DNA of 17,889 nt from JBLMZW01 sp050259035. GTDB taxonomy: Bacteria > Bacillota > Syntrophomonadia > Syntrophomonadales > DTU052. Under the pieces are notes generated by a model that did no database searches, was not told the DNA's origin, and saw only the letters and a list, made by a program, of their open reading frames with translations. Below, piece by piece: positions 7,093 to 15,249 of this stretch. A program made the translations under genes and the position numbers. How positions within the stretch are numbered: the first letter of the stretch is position 1; each line of letters opens with the position of its first letter. Location of the stretch: the NCBI GenBank assembly GCA_050259035.1, contig JBLMZW010000251.1, positions 1 through 17,889 on the forward strand, written 5' to 3'.

Positions 7093-7126
7093 TTCAACCA
7101 CCAGCATCTCTTAGGGAGGGATTTTA

Positions 7127-8101
7127 ATGAAGTTACAGGAGATTTACGACCTGGCTATAAAACTTGGCATCGAAAAGGATGTTCGGAACCGGGAGCAAAT
7201 AGATAAAATTCTGGCCCGAAGAAAGAAAGTATACGACAGGCTGGACGAGGAGGATAAAGAGTTCTTTGATAAGGACAGCCTGTTTAACCCGTTTAATGAT
7301 ACCCGGATACTGTTTGGGGACCCGGGGTTGGAAATTACGTCTTTAATTTGCGGGATTGATATGGAGACTCCGGAGGTCGTCCTGGCTGATCGGCTGCGGG
7401 AAAAGGGAACCAGTTTAGACCTGGTGCTGGCGCATCACCCGGAGGGAATTGCTCAGGCAGGCATGCACGGGGTCATGAATTTGCAGGCGGATCTGTTATA
7501 TCGGGCCGGAATCCCTATAAATGTGGCCGAGTCGATTCTAAGTCCCAGAATATCCGAGGTCGAGAGAAATATAATGCCCCAGAATCACCAAAGAGCGGTT
7601 GACGCTGCCAGGTTGTTGGACATGCCGTTTATGTGTGTACATACCCCGGCGGACAATTTGGTCAACGATTTCTTGCAGACTAAAATAGACGATGCCGGGT
7701 CGATGTATTTGGACGATCTGCTCGATCTTTTATGCTCCATTCCTGAATGCAGCCAGGCTCGTATGCTTAAGGCCGGGCCCAGGCTGGTGGTAGGAGATAA
7801 GAAGAAAAGGGCCGGTAAGGTAATGGTGGACATGGCAGGTGGGACCTCCGGTTCTGCCCTAGCCTACGAAAAGATGGAAACGGCGGGAGTCGGAACAGTA
7901 GTCAGCATGCATATGCCTGAAAAACACCGGGAGAATGCCAGCAAACACAATATTAACGTAATCATAGCCGGACATATGGCCAGTGACAGTTTAGGCATGA
8001 ACCTCTTCCTGGATTACCTGGAAGAGCGAAAAGTCAATGTATTACCGGCCGCCGGTTTAATCAGAGTGCGAAGGAATCCAGAGGGGATCTTGTTTTCATG
8101 A
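7127..8101 (+). CDS. NIF3-like dinuclear metal-binding protein
   Basis: A 324-residue protein resembling the NIF3 / YbgI (DUF34) family, toroidal proteins with a two-metal site whose biochemical role is unsettled. The signs are His103-His104 in LVLAHHPEG, matching the family's HHP metal motif; a middle region with VHTPADNLVNDF, which places another likely ligand Asp after a short strand; and a C-terminal section VVSMHMPEKHRENA ... IIAGHMASDSLGMN followed by PAAGLIRV, like the family's late His/Glu metal motif. The first 65 or so residues are a mostly helical, charged extension (NREQIDKILARRKKVYDRL, DKDSLFNPFNDTRILFGDP) that short bacterial NIF3 proteins lack. No PII-like insert is visible. 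The ATG has GGGAGGG six bases upstream. The stop overlaps the next start as ATGA, so translation of the U32 gene is probably coupled to it. Family membership is fairly secure, function open. Confidence 0.82.
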   Translation: MKLQEIYDLAIKLGIEKDVRNREQIDKILARRKKVYDRLDEEDKEFFDKDSLFNPFNDTRILFGDPGLEITSLICGIDMETPEVVLADRLREKGTSLDLVLAHHPEGIAQAGMHGVMNLQADLLYRAGIPINVAESILSPRISEVERNIMPQNHQRAVDAARLLDMPFMCVHTPADNLVNDFLQTKIDDAGSMYLDDLLDLLCSIPECSQARMLKAGPRLVVGDKKKRAGKVMVDMAGGTSGSALAYEKMETAGVGTVVSMHMPEKHRENASKHNINVIIAGHMASDSLGMNLFLDYLEERKVNVLPAAGLIRVRRNPEGILFS

Positions 8102-10563
8102 ATATTCCGGAAATCCTTGCCCCTGCGGGAAGTTACGAATCCTTCTTGGCTGCCATAGAAAATGGAGCTGATGCGGTATATCTAGGGGGCAAAGAATTCA
8201 ACGCCCGGCATTACGCATCTAATTTTAATGCAGAGGAATTGGCCCGGGCCCTGGAATATGCCCATTTGCGAAACAAACGGATCTATATTGTCACCAACAT
8301 TCTTTTGGATCAGAGTGAACTTGAGCCTGCTCTGGAATATATATTCCAGCTTCAGACCATGGGTGTGGACGGGATAATCGTTCAGGACCTGGGTTTTCTC
8401 CAGGCTATTCGCGGAGTCTTTCCTGACCTGCGGGTTCATGCTAGCACCCAGATGACAATCCATAACGCAGATGGCGTATTCGCCCTGCAAAAACTGGGGG
8501 TCGACCGCGTTGTTCTGGCCCGTGAACTGCAGGGCAGTGAAATTGAGTTAATAAAGAAACAGTGCAACAAAATCGAACTGGAGTTTTTCGTCCACGGAGC
8601 CTTATGTTATTCTTATTCGGGTCAATGCCTGTTCAGCAGTGTGGTGGGTGGAAGAAGCGGAAACCGCGGCAAGTGTGCCCAGCCCTGCCGACTTGTTTAT
8701 TCCTTGCTGCAGAATGAAAGCCCTGGGCCAAGAGGGCACCTCTTAAGCCCGGCGGATCTATGCCTCTTGCGTGAACTTCCGGAGCTGATTGCTTCTGGTA
8801 TTGATTCTTTCAAGATTGAAGGCCGGATGAAACGCCCGGAGTATGTTGCTGTAGTAACGAAGACCTACCGTCAAGCCCTGGATCGTTATTTAGAAGTTCC
8901 GGATAAATGGTCGGTCCGGGATCAGGAGATCAAAGACCTGGCGGCCATCTTTAACCGCGATTTTTCCACCAATCAATGGCAAGGCAAAAATCTTGCTGTA
9001 TTATCGCCCCAACGTCCTAACAACCGGGGGGTATTAATAGGCAGAGTTGTGGGCAGGCAAGAGGATGGAAGGGTGGCAATTAAACTTCTGGAGACCTTGC
9101 GTATCGGCGATGGTATTGAAGTCTGGGTAAAGCAAGGCAGCAGCTCAACCGAGATACAAAGACTTTCATGCAACGGTAACCCGGTAGAAGAGGTTCCCGC
9201 CGGTCAAACGGCAGAGGTTGATCTTCCCGGGCGGGTAGGAATTGGTGATCGGGTTTTTCGTACCCATGATCACAGGTTAATTGGGGAAGCCCGGGAAACA
9301 TTGAATGAGAACAGGCAGCGGATTCCGGTCACTGTTAGGGTAGAGGCTGCATCGGATAAACCGTTAACAATTGAAATAATGGATGACCAGGGGAACCGGG
9401 CCCGGGCATCTACCCCGAGCGCGTGTCAAGCAGCGAAGAAAACCCCGCTGCAAAACCAGGACATTTATGATAAGGTAGGCCGGCTGGGAAACACTCCTTG
9501 GGTGGTCAAGGCCTGGGATGTAATAATCGATGGTGAGGTCATGGCACCGTTCAGTGAGATCAACGAGGCCCGGCGTGAAGCCAGCGAGGAACTAATAGAA
9601 TTACGGCTGCAAAAGGTCAGGCCGGTGGCCATTTCCCAAAAGGAATACCGGAATAACCTGGCCCGGATTAACGGAACATTAAAAAAACAACCGATGAAAG
9701 AAAGGGTTGCTCCACGGCTTTCGGTCCGTGTTTCCAGCCTGGATACCGCCAGGATGGCAATCAGGAGTGGGGCCGATCGGATATATTTGGATTCATCTTT
9801 TCGCCAGGCTAATGTGAAAAAGAATGTTCAGGGCTTGAACAAATTATTAAATAACAAGCAGGCGGAGATTTTTATTCAGCTGCCGGGGATTCTGAAGCCA
9901 GTTGATCATTTTTTCTGGGACTGGCTAAAGGAAAACCAATTTGCGAAGGTTCTGACGGGAGATCTGGGAATCTTGGCCCGAATGCATCGTGAAGGGTATA
10001 CTGTCTGGGCTGATTACACCTGTAATATCTTTAACTCATGGACCGTTAACGCCCTGGCTAAACAGGGTGCGGAAGGGATTTGTCTGAGCCCGGAGTTAAA
10101 CAGCGAACAAATAAAAAAGCTATTGCCCACCCAACTAGAAAGTGAATATATCGTATATGGCAGACAACCAGTCATGGTTAGTGAGCATTGCGTTATGGGC
10201 AACCTGAAGGACGGTCAATGTGCTAGGACGTGTGATAAGGCTGCATTTAGCATAAGAGATGAAAAAGGGTATATATTCCCTATAACCACAGACAGGTATT
10301 GCCGAATGCATCTGTATAATTCGCGGGTGACCTGCCTTCTGGATGAATTGCCGGAATTAATGTCTTATGGGCTCACATGGTTTAGAATAGATGCTGTATT
10401 GGAAAGTGAATCGCAGATTGAAAAAGTAGTTTCAACTTACCGGCGGGTTTTAGATACTCTGGTTAAAGGGCAGAAAATCGACTTAAAAAGGATCAGGAAC
10501 GAATTGGAGCAGGCATCACCGGCTCCTTTCACCAGGTTACATTATCAGCGGGGAGTCTTATGA
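8098..10563 (+). CDS. Long-form U32 family protein with DUF3656-like region (RlhA/collagenase-type)
   Basis: An 821-residue U32 protein. The family includes E. coli RlhA (hydroxylation of C2501 in 23S rRNA), TrhP (tRNA hydroxylation) and UbiU/UbiV, which carry a 4Fe-4S cluster; the old peptidase/collagenase label is doubtful. The N-terminal half is a TIM-barrel-like domain: EILAPAGSYESFLAAIENGADAVY, then the U32 signature EFFVHGALCYSYSGQC at 162-177, and FKIEGRMKRPEYVA. Cys170, Cys177, Cys193 and Cys222 fit the cluster ligands known in UbiU/V. Residues from about 300 to 530 look like the DUF3656 region of RlhA-type proteins. From about 540 a second barrel-like domain begins (LSVRVSSLDTARMAIRSGADRIY) with its own Cys698, Cys708, Cys712 and Cys735. 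It overlaps the NIF3-like gene by 4 bases and ends one base before mutS2. A role in rRNA or tRNA hydroxylation is the best guess. Confidence 0.88.
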   Translation: MNIPEILAPAGSYESFLAAIENGADAVYLGGKEFNARHYASNFNAEELARALEYAHLRNKRIYIVTNILLDQSELEPALEYIFQLQTMGVDGIIVQDLGFLQAIRGVFPDLRVHASTQMTIHNADGVFALQKLGVDRVVLARELQGSEIELIKKQCNKIELEFFVHGALCYSYSGQCLFSSVVGGRSGNRGKCAQPCRLVYSLLQNESPGPRGHLLSPADLCLLRELPELIASGIDSFKIEGRMKRPEYVAVVTKTYRQALDRYLEVPDKWSVRDQEIKDLAAIFNRDFSTNQWQGKNLAVLSPQRPNNRGVLIGRVVGRQEDGRVAIKLLETLRIGDGIEVWVKQGSSSTEIQRLSCNGNPVEEVPAGQTAEVDLPGRVGIGDRVFRTHDHRLIGEARETLNENRQRIPVTVRVEAASDKPLTIEIMDDQGNRARASTPSACQAAKKTPLQNQDIYDKVGRLGNTPWVVKAWDVIIDGEVMAPFSEINEARREASEELIELRLQKVRPVAISQKEYRNNLARINGTLKKQPMKERVAPRLSVRVSSLDTARMAIRSGADRIYLDSSFRQANVKKNVQGLNKLLNNKQAEIFIQLPGILKPVDHFFWDWLKENQFAKVLTGDLGILARMHREGYTVWADYTCNIFNSWTVNALAKQGAEGICLSPELNSEQIKKLLPTQLESEYIVYGRQPVMVSEHCVMGNLKDGQCARTCDKAAFSIRDEKGYIFPITTDRYCRMHLYNSRVTCLLDELPELMSYGLTWFRIDAVLESESQIEKVVSTYRRVLDTLVKGQKIDLKRIRNELEQASPAPFTRLHYQRGVL

Positions 10564-10564
10564 C

Positions 10565-12904
10565 ATGAAGGATACAATTAGACGACTGGAATTTGACAAG
10601 ATCCTGGATTTATTGGCCGACCAGGCCAGTTTTTATGGAGGACGGGAAAGGGCCCTGGCTCTTACGCCTGCTACCGATTTTTCATTAGTTCAATTAAGAT
10701 TGGCTGAGACTGAAGAAACTATGGCTTTAATGCATTTTCAGGAACCGACCTTTTTAAACGACCTGCAGAACGTCAGGCCTTACCTGGCCAAGTCGCGGGC
10801 TCAGGGGGTCTTATACCCCGCTGATTTATTAGAGGTTCTAAGGTTGCTAAAAGCTACCCGGGCTGCGCAGACTTTTCTGGCTCGCGGGGACAAACCCCGG
10901 GCTCTGAGCCTACATAAGGTGCTGGTTTCCAATCGGGAACTGGAGGAAAAACTAGAGGCGGCAATTGATGACAGCGGTCAAGTTAAGGACTCAGCCACCC
11001 CGGAGCTGAAAAGTATTAGGTCCCGTATGGAAATCCTACGACACCGGATCAAAGACTACTTGCGCGATTTTGTAAAATCCGCCCACAACCAGAAATTCCT
11101 TCAGGATGCATTGATAACCGAACGGGGTGGGCGTTATGTTGTTCCGGTTAAACAGGAATACCGCCACGAAATTAAAGGAATAGTTCATGACGAATCAGCC
11201 AGTGGAGCAACCGTCTTTATCGAACCGGCAGTGGTAGTGGATTCGAATAACGAAATCAGACGGTTAGAGCTGGAGGAACGCCGAGAGGTTGAAAAGATTT
11301 TACGTCAGCTTTCCATGTTGGTCGGGGTCTTCAGCGAAGAACTGGAAGACAACCTGGATTCCCTGGAGTTGTTGGATCTCTGGGTGGCCAAGGCCCGGCT
11401 GGCAATCAAGATGGATGCCTACCTTCCGCGGTTAAATTCAAAGGGCAGGATTAGGCTACAGCGGGCGCGCCATCCCTTACTGGGAGATAAAGCAGTCCCA
11501 ATTGACCTGGAAATGGGAGACAGATTTGATATCCTGGTTTTGACCGGACCTAATACCGGGGGTAAGACGGTCACCTTAAAATGTGCGGGACTGCTTACCC
11601 TCATGATCATGAGCGGTCTCTTTGTCCCAACTGGACCAGACAGTGAATTATCAGTGTTCAGCAAGGTTTTAGTGGATATTGGGGATGAGCAGAGCATAGA
11701 ACAGTCCTTAAGTACCTTTTCCTCTCATATGATTAATATAATAAGTATCCTGGAGCAGGCCGGCAAAGGTTCCCTGGTTATATTGGATGAACTGGGAGCG
11801 GGTACTGATCCCTTGGAAGGGGCGGCCCTGGCCCGCGCTATCCTGGAAAAGATGCTAACCATGAATGCTCGAGTCCTGGTATCAACCCACCATAGCGAAT
11901 TAAAAGCCTTTGCTTACCAGCACAGCCGGGTGGAAAATGCCTGCGTCGAATTCGATCCTGTATCCTTACGCCCCACTTATCGGTTAACCATCGGCATCCC
12001 GGGTCAGAGCAACGCATTTGAAATCACGCGCAACCTAGGAATGCAAAAGGATATAGTAGAACGGGCCAGGAATTTCGTTCCCCAGCAGGAGATAGAAACC
12101 GCTCAGATGTTACGGGAACTGAAAGAACTCCGTTTTCAAGCGGCCAAAGAGAATGAAAAAGCAGAGGCTCTACGGCAGGAACTGGAACAGGAACGTAAAC
12201 TGTTTGAACAGCACCGAAAAGAGGTAGAAGGAGAAAGAGAAGAATCATTAGCTCGTTTTAAGAAAGATACCGCCCGCCATTTGGACCAGGTAAAAAGAGA
12301 AGCGGAAGATGCGCTGGAAAACCTAAAGCAAAAGATACGGGAGGCGGAGGTTCCCCGCTGGCATGAGATTGATGAAATCAGACAGGATTTTGTCCAGGGG
12401 TTGCCTGACGTAGACATAGAGTCGGAAGATGATCCGGAGCCTGGAATTAAAGCAGTTCGTCCTGGCGATTATGTGGAAATTCGCAGCATTGGGCAGAAGG
12501 GCTACGTGGTGGATGAACCATCTCCATCCGGTGATGTGGTGGTTCAGGTCGGGATTATGAAACTTACAGTCAAGCTGGATGACCTGGCCTCAGCCAGGGA
12601 GCAAGGGGTTAAGATAACTGCTTACCGCCAGCCCGGACTGATTGATAAACGAAAAAGCATTTCTCCTGAGATTAATCTCCTGGGCAAACGGGCTACCGAA
12701 GCTTTGGAAGAATTGGACGAGTATATTGAAGAAGCATTTTTAGCCGGGCTGGAAAGAGTTCGGGTTATTCACGGTAAAGGGACCGGTGCCTTGCGCAAGG
12801 CCATTCGTGAACATCTCAAAGGTCACCCTTACGTTGAATCGTTCCAGATCGGAGAACAAAACGAGGGAGGTTTGGGGGTTACCATAGTGCGTATAAATCA
12901 ATAA
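10565..12904 (+). CDS. mutS2: MutS2 ATPase with C-terminal Smr domain
   Basis: A 779-residue MutS paralogue lacking the mismatch-recognition domain. In some bacteria MutS2 affects recombination; in Bacillus it has been reported to act on collided ribosomes. The N-terminal core and lever helices fill about 1-300 (GGRYVVPVKQEYR, GIVHDESASGATVFIEP). The ATPase has Walker A GPNTGGKT at 328-335, Walker B LVILDELGAGTD from 404, and STHHSELKAFA. Residues about 510-610 are a long Glu/Lys/Arg-rich coiled coil. A short beta domain follows (PGDYVEIRSIGQKGYVV), then the Smr domain from about 700 with HGKGTGALR (His736) and GGLGVTIV. The usual LDLR/LDxH at the start of Smr reads INLLG (703-707), so the catalytic Asp and Arg/His are absent. 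GGGGAG (10550-10555) precedes the ATG by nine bases. It is last in the operon with the NIF3-like and U32 genes and converges on the penicillin-binding protein gene. Confidence 0.96.
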   Translation: MKDTIRRLEFDKILDLLADQASFYGGRERALALTPATDFSLVQLRLAETEETMALMHFQEPTFLNDLQNVRPYLAKSRAQGVLYPADLLEVLRLLKATRAAQTFLARGDKPRALSLHKVLVSNRELEEKLEAAIDDSGQVKDSATPELKSIRSRMEILRHRIKDYLRDFVKSAHNQKFLQDALITERGGRYVVPVKQEYRHEIKGIVHDESASGATVFIEPAVVVDSNNEIRRLELEERREVEKILRQLSMLVGVFSEELEDNLDSLELLDLWVAKARLAIKMDAYLPRLNSKGRIRLQRARHPLLGDKAVPIDLEMGDRFDILVLTGPNTGGKTVTLKCAGLLTLMIMSGLFVPTGPDSELSVFSKVLVDIGDEQSIEQSLSTFSSHMINIISILEQAGKGSLVILDELGAGTDPLEGAALARAILEKMLTMNARVLVSTHHSELKAFAYQHSRVENACVEFDPVSLRPTYRLTIGIPGQSNAFEITRNLGMQKDIVERARNFVPQQEIETAQMLRELKELRFQAAKENEKAEALRQELEQERKLFEQHRKEVEGEREESLARFKKDTARHLDQVKREAEDALENLKQKIREAEVPRWHEIDEIRQDFVQGLPDVDIESEDDPEPGIKAVRPGDYVEIRSIGQKGYVVDEPSPSGDVVVQVGIMKLTVKLDDLASAREQGVKITAYRQPGLIDKRKSISPEINLLGKRATEALEELDEYIEEAFLAGLERVRVIHGKGTGALRKAIREHLKGHPYVESFQIGEQNEGGLGVTIVRINQ

Positions 12905-12913
12905 GCCGGGGAA

Positions 12914-12941
12914 ACCAGATAACCTTAATAGGTTATCTGGT
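12914..12941. terminator. Shared hairpin between convergent mutS2 and PBP genes
   Basis: A perfect 12-base-pair stem, ACCAGATAACCT (12914-12925) with AGGTTATCTGGT (12930-12941), closes on the loop TAAT ten bases after the mutS2 stop. It has no T-run on the plus strand; on the minus strand it leads into TTTCCCC. The last codons and the TAA stop (12925-12927) of the penicillin-binding protein gene lie inside it. It probably ends both transcripts or protects their 3' ends. Confidence 0.7.
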
Positions 12942-15240
12942 GATCCGGAAGTGGACATATAGGCACATTATTTGGATCATCAACCTGAACCTGCTCAAGA
13001 TATTCCGATGGGCAACCGCCTGACTCACCAGCCAGAGGAATTACCGCCCGGTATAATCGTCCCTCATTCCTGGAATCGCGGCAGACATAAACGGTACTCG
13101 ATTGAGTTGGACTGGTATGGATATCACAATACTCTATTGGTGCCGCTTCCTCTTCTCCCGGGAGAGCATCCTTCAGGAATCCCTGGGATACTTTATTCGG
13201 ACAATAGGGGTTCGCCAGTTTGCCTGACTCACCACATATTCCGACTAAAACATGAAGATCGCACTTTTCCGTAGGCAGATCATCAGACTGCATTTTCATC
13301 TCTATATCTGATTCTGGACAGGCCGGGGTAGCAAGCCTGCCTGACTTGGTACAAACGGCTACCATTTGAACTCCGGATGCAAAAGACTTGCTTGATTTAC
13401 CGCTTATAGCTTTACTCATAATGGCTTTCCAGGCTCGGGCGGGATAAGTTCCCCCGTAGGTACCAATTCTATTTTTTCCCTTATCGTAGCCCATCCATAC
13501 GGCGCAGCTATAATAAGGAGTATACCCCACGAACCAGGCATCCTTTTCTTCCGATGTGGTTCCGGTCTTACCAGCACAATCAACGCCACTGATCTTGGCC
13601 CTAGTTCCGGTTCCGGCCTGAACAACGGTTTCCAGCATACTGGTCATAAGATAAGCGGTTTCCTTCTTCATAGCCCGCTTAGATTGAGGTCTGTATTCAT
13701 ATAAAGTATTACCGCTGTTGTCTTCAATTTTAGTGATTACATGCGGTTTAAACCAAACACCTTCATTCCCAAACGCTCCATAGGCAGAAGCCATTTCTAA
13801 AGGACAAACCCCTTTGGTTATGCCTCCCAGAGCGGTGGAAAGGTTGTAGTCGCCATCAACCAGACTGGTAATCCCCAGACTTTTGGCAAATTTAATTCCC
13901 TTGCGAATCCCAATCTCATTGGCAAGTTTAACCGCACAAACGTTGACTGAGAACTGCACAGCTGTACGCATGGTAATCTTGCCGCGGAACTTCCCATCTG
14001 AGTTCTTGGGACTCCAGGAACCAAAAGAAACCGGGGAATCATCGATTATATAGTCTGGTGATTTACCATCCTCCAAAGCGGGCCCATATACGACCAAAGG
14101 TTTAATAGAAGATCCCGGCTGGCGGTAGGAATCAACAGCCCGGTTGAGACCCCTTTGCTGGGTATAATTACGGCCTCCCATCATAGCTATTACGTCGCCG
14201 TTCTTTTGACTAAGTATAACCATAGCTGATTGAACCAGGTCATTCTCTTTGCCGGGAGGGAAGTTGGATGAATTACTGTAAAAATCCTCAGCATAGCTTT
14301 GAACGCTGGGATTCATAGTTGTATATATTTTTAAGCCACCCTTAAATAAAGCATCCTGAGTATTTTCAAAATAGCCTTCCTCAGATAGGATTTCATCTGC
14401 TTCATCGATCACATAGTCAACAAAGAAACCGTAATGCTGAGGGCCTTCAATCGGTTTCTTAAAATGCAATTGGGCGTCGTAAGCGGCATCCGCTTCGCTC
14501 TGGGTTATATATCCGCAAGCGACCATTCTCCTCAAAACGGTTTCCTGGCGCTTTTTAGCCAGATCGTAGTTGCGATAAGGGGAATAGTTATTGGGACTCT
14601 GGGCCAGACCCGCCAGGAGTGATGACTCTGCAAGTGATAAATCTCCGACATTCTTGCCGAAGTAAGTTTGAGCTGCTGTTTCAACTCCCCAGGCACCCGC
14701 CCCAAAATAAATCCGATTAACGTAAAATTCCAGAATCTCATCCTTACTGTATTTGTTCTCTAACTGTACCGCTATGACTGCCTCTTTAATTTTCCTTTCC
14801 CAGCTTTTCTCGGGGGATAAAAAGGCGTTTTTGGCCAGCTGCTGCGTAATTGTGCTCGCACCCTGAGACTTTTTACCGGTTATGATATCAACCAGGACTG
14901 CCCGGGCTATAGAAACAAAATTAACCCCGTGGTGTTTGTAAAAATCCTGATCCTCCACCGCAATAAATGCATGAATCAAATCGGGGGGGATTTTATCCAA
15001 CGGGACTTGAACCCGATTCTCTTCAGCGTGCAACGAATAATATGGTTCGAAATTCTTGTCGTAAAGAATAGTCGTTCTGGAGCCGTATAGTTTTTCCGGA
15101 CTCCAGGGAGGAACATTTACAACCGCTCCGATTACCATTCCGACCCCGGCTCCCAGGATAATAACTATTAAAAGTAAGAACACTGAAATTATCCACTTGT
15201 GGGGCTGGGCCTTTTGAGCCTTTCTACGTTTAGTTGGCAT
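12925..15240 (-). CDS. Class A penicillin-binding protein (PBP1A family)
   Basis: Bifunctional cell-wall synthase of 771 residues that polymerises lipid II and crosslinks peptidoglycan outside the membrane. A basic N-terminus and one transmembrane helix (about 16-41) anchor it. The glycosyltransferase-51 domain follows, with catalytic Glu96 in VEDQDFYKHHG, GASTITQQLAKN and FGAGAWGVETAAQTYFGK. The transpeptidase has the SxxK serine at 377 in QPGSSIKP, SVN in QFSVNVCA, and KTG in CAGKTGTTSEEKDAWF. The last 150 residues are an unusual tail with three Cys-containing units (VCTKSGRLATPACP, ICGESGKLANPYCP, VCRDS ... GGCPSEY), the first two followed by CDLH or CDIH. Similar tails occur in other Clostridia PBPs as far as I recall. 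The ATG has GGGAGG seven bases upstream. It is divergent from tyrS and convergent with mutS2. Regulation is unclear; a tandem repeat duplicates a -10-like word upstream. Confidence 0.95.
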   Translation of the reverse strand: MPTKRRKAQKAQPHKWIISVFLLLIVIILGAGVGMVIGAVVNVPPWSPEKLYGSRTTILYDKNFEPYYSLHAEENRVQVPLDKIPPDLIHAFIAVEDQDFYKHHGVNFVSIARAVLVDIITGKKSQGASTITQQLAKNAFLSPEKSWERKIKEAVIAVQLENKYSKDEILEFYVNRIYFGAGAWGVETAAQTYFGKNVGDLSLAESSLLAGLAQSPNNYSPYRNYDLAKKRQETVLRRMVACGYITQSEADAAYDAQLHFKKPIEGPQHYGFFVDYVIDEADEILSEEGYFENTQDALFKGGLKIYTTMNPSVQSYAEDFYSNSSNFPPGKENDLVQSAMVILSQKNGDVIAMMGGRNYTQQRGLNRAVDSYRQPGSSIKPLVVYGPALEDGKSPDYIIDDSPVSFGSWSPKNSDGKFRGKITMRTAVQFSVNVCAVKLANEIGIRKGIKFAKSLGITSLVDGDYNLSTALGGITKGVCPLEMASAYGAFGNEGVWFKPHVITKIEDNSGNTLYEYRPQSKRAMKKETAYLMTSMLETVVQAGTGTRAKISGVDCAGKTGTTSEEKDAWFVGYTPYYSCAVWMGYDKGKNRIGTYGGTYPARAWKAIMSKAISGKSSKSFASGVQMVAVCTKSGRLATPACPESDIEMKMQSDDLPTEKCDLHVLVGICGESGKLANPYCPNKVSQGFLKDALPGEEEAAPIEYCDIHTSPTQSSTVYVCRDSRNEGRLYRAVIPLAGESGGCPSEYLEQVQVDDPNNVPICPLPDHQITY

Positions 15241-15249
15241 AGCTATGCC
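15236..15249. repeat. Palindrome at the PBP start codon
   Basis: GGCATAGCTATGCC is a 14-base perfect palindrome that spans the ATG and the spacer up to the ribosome site of the penicillin-binding protein gene. It could bind a protein or, less likely because it has almost no loop, fold in the mRNA. Confidence 0.4.

Noticed and set aside
12972..13274. 100-residue open frame on the plus strand opposite the PBP tail
   Set aside because: Antisense to the cysteine-rich PBP tail, no protein-like motif, and outweighed by clear coding on the minus strand.
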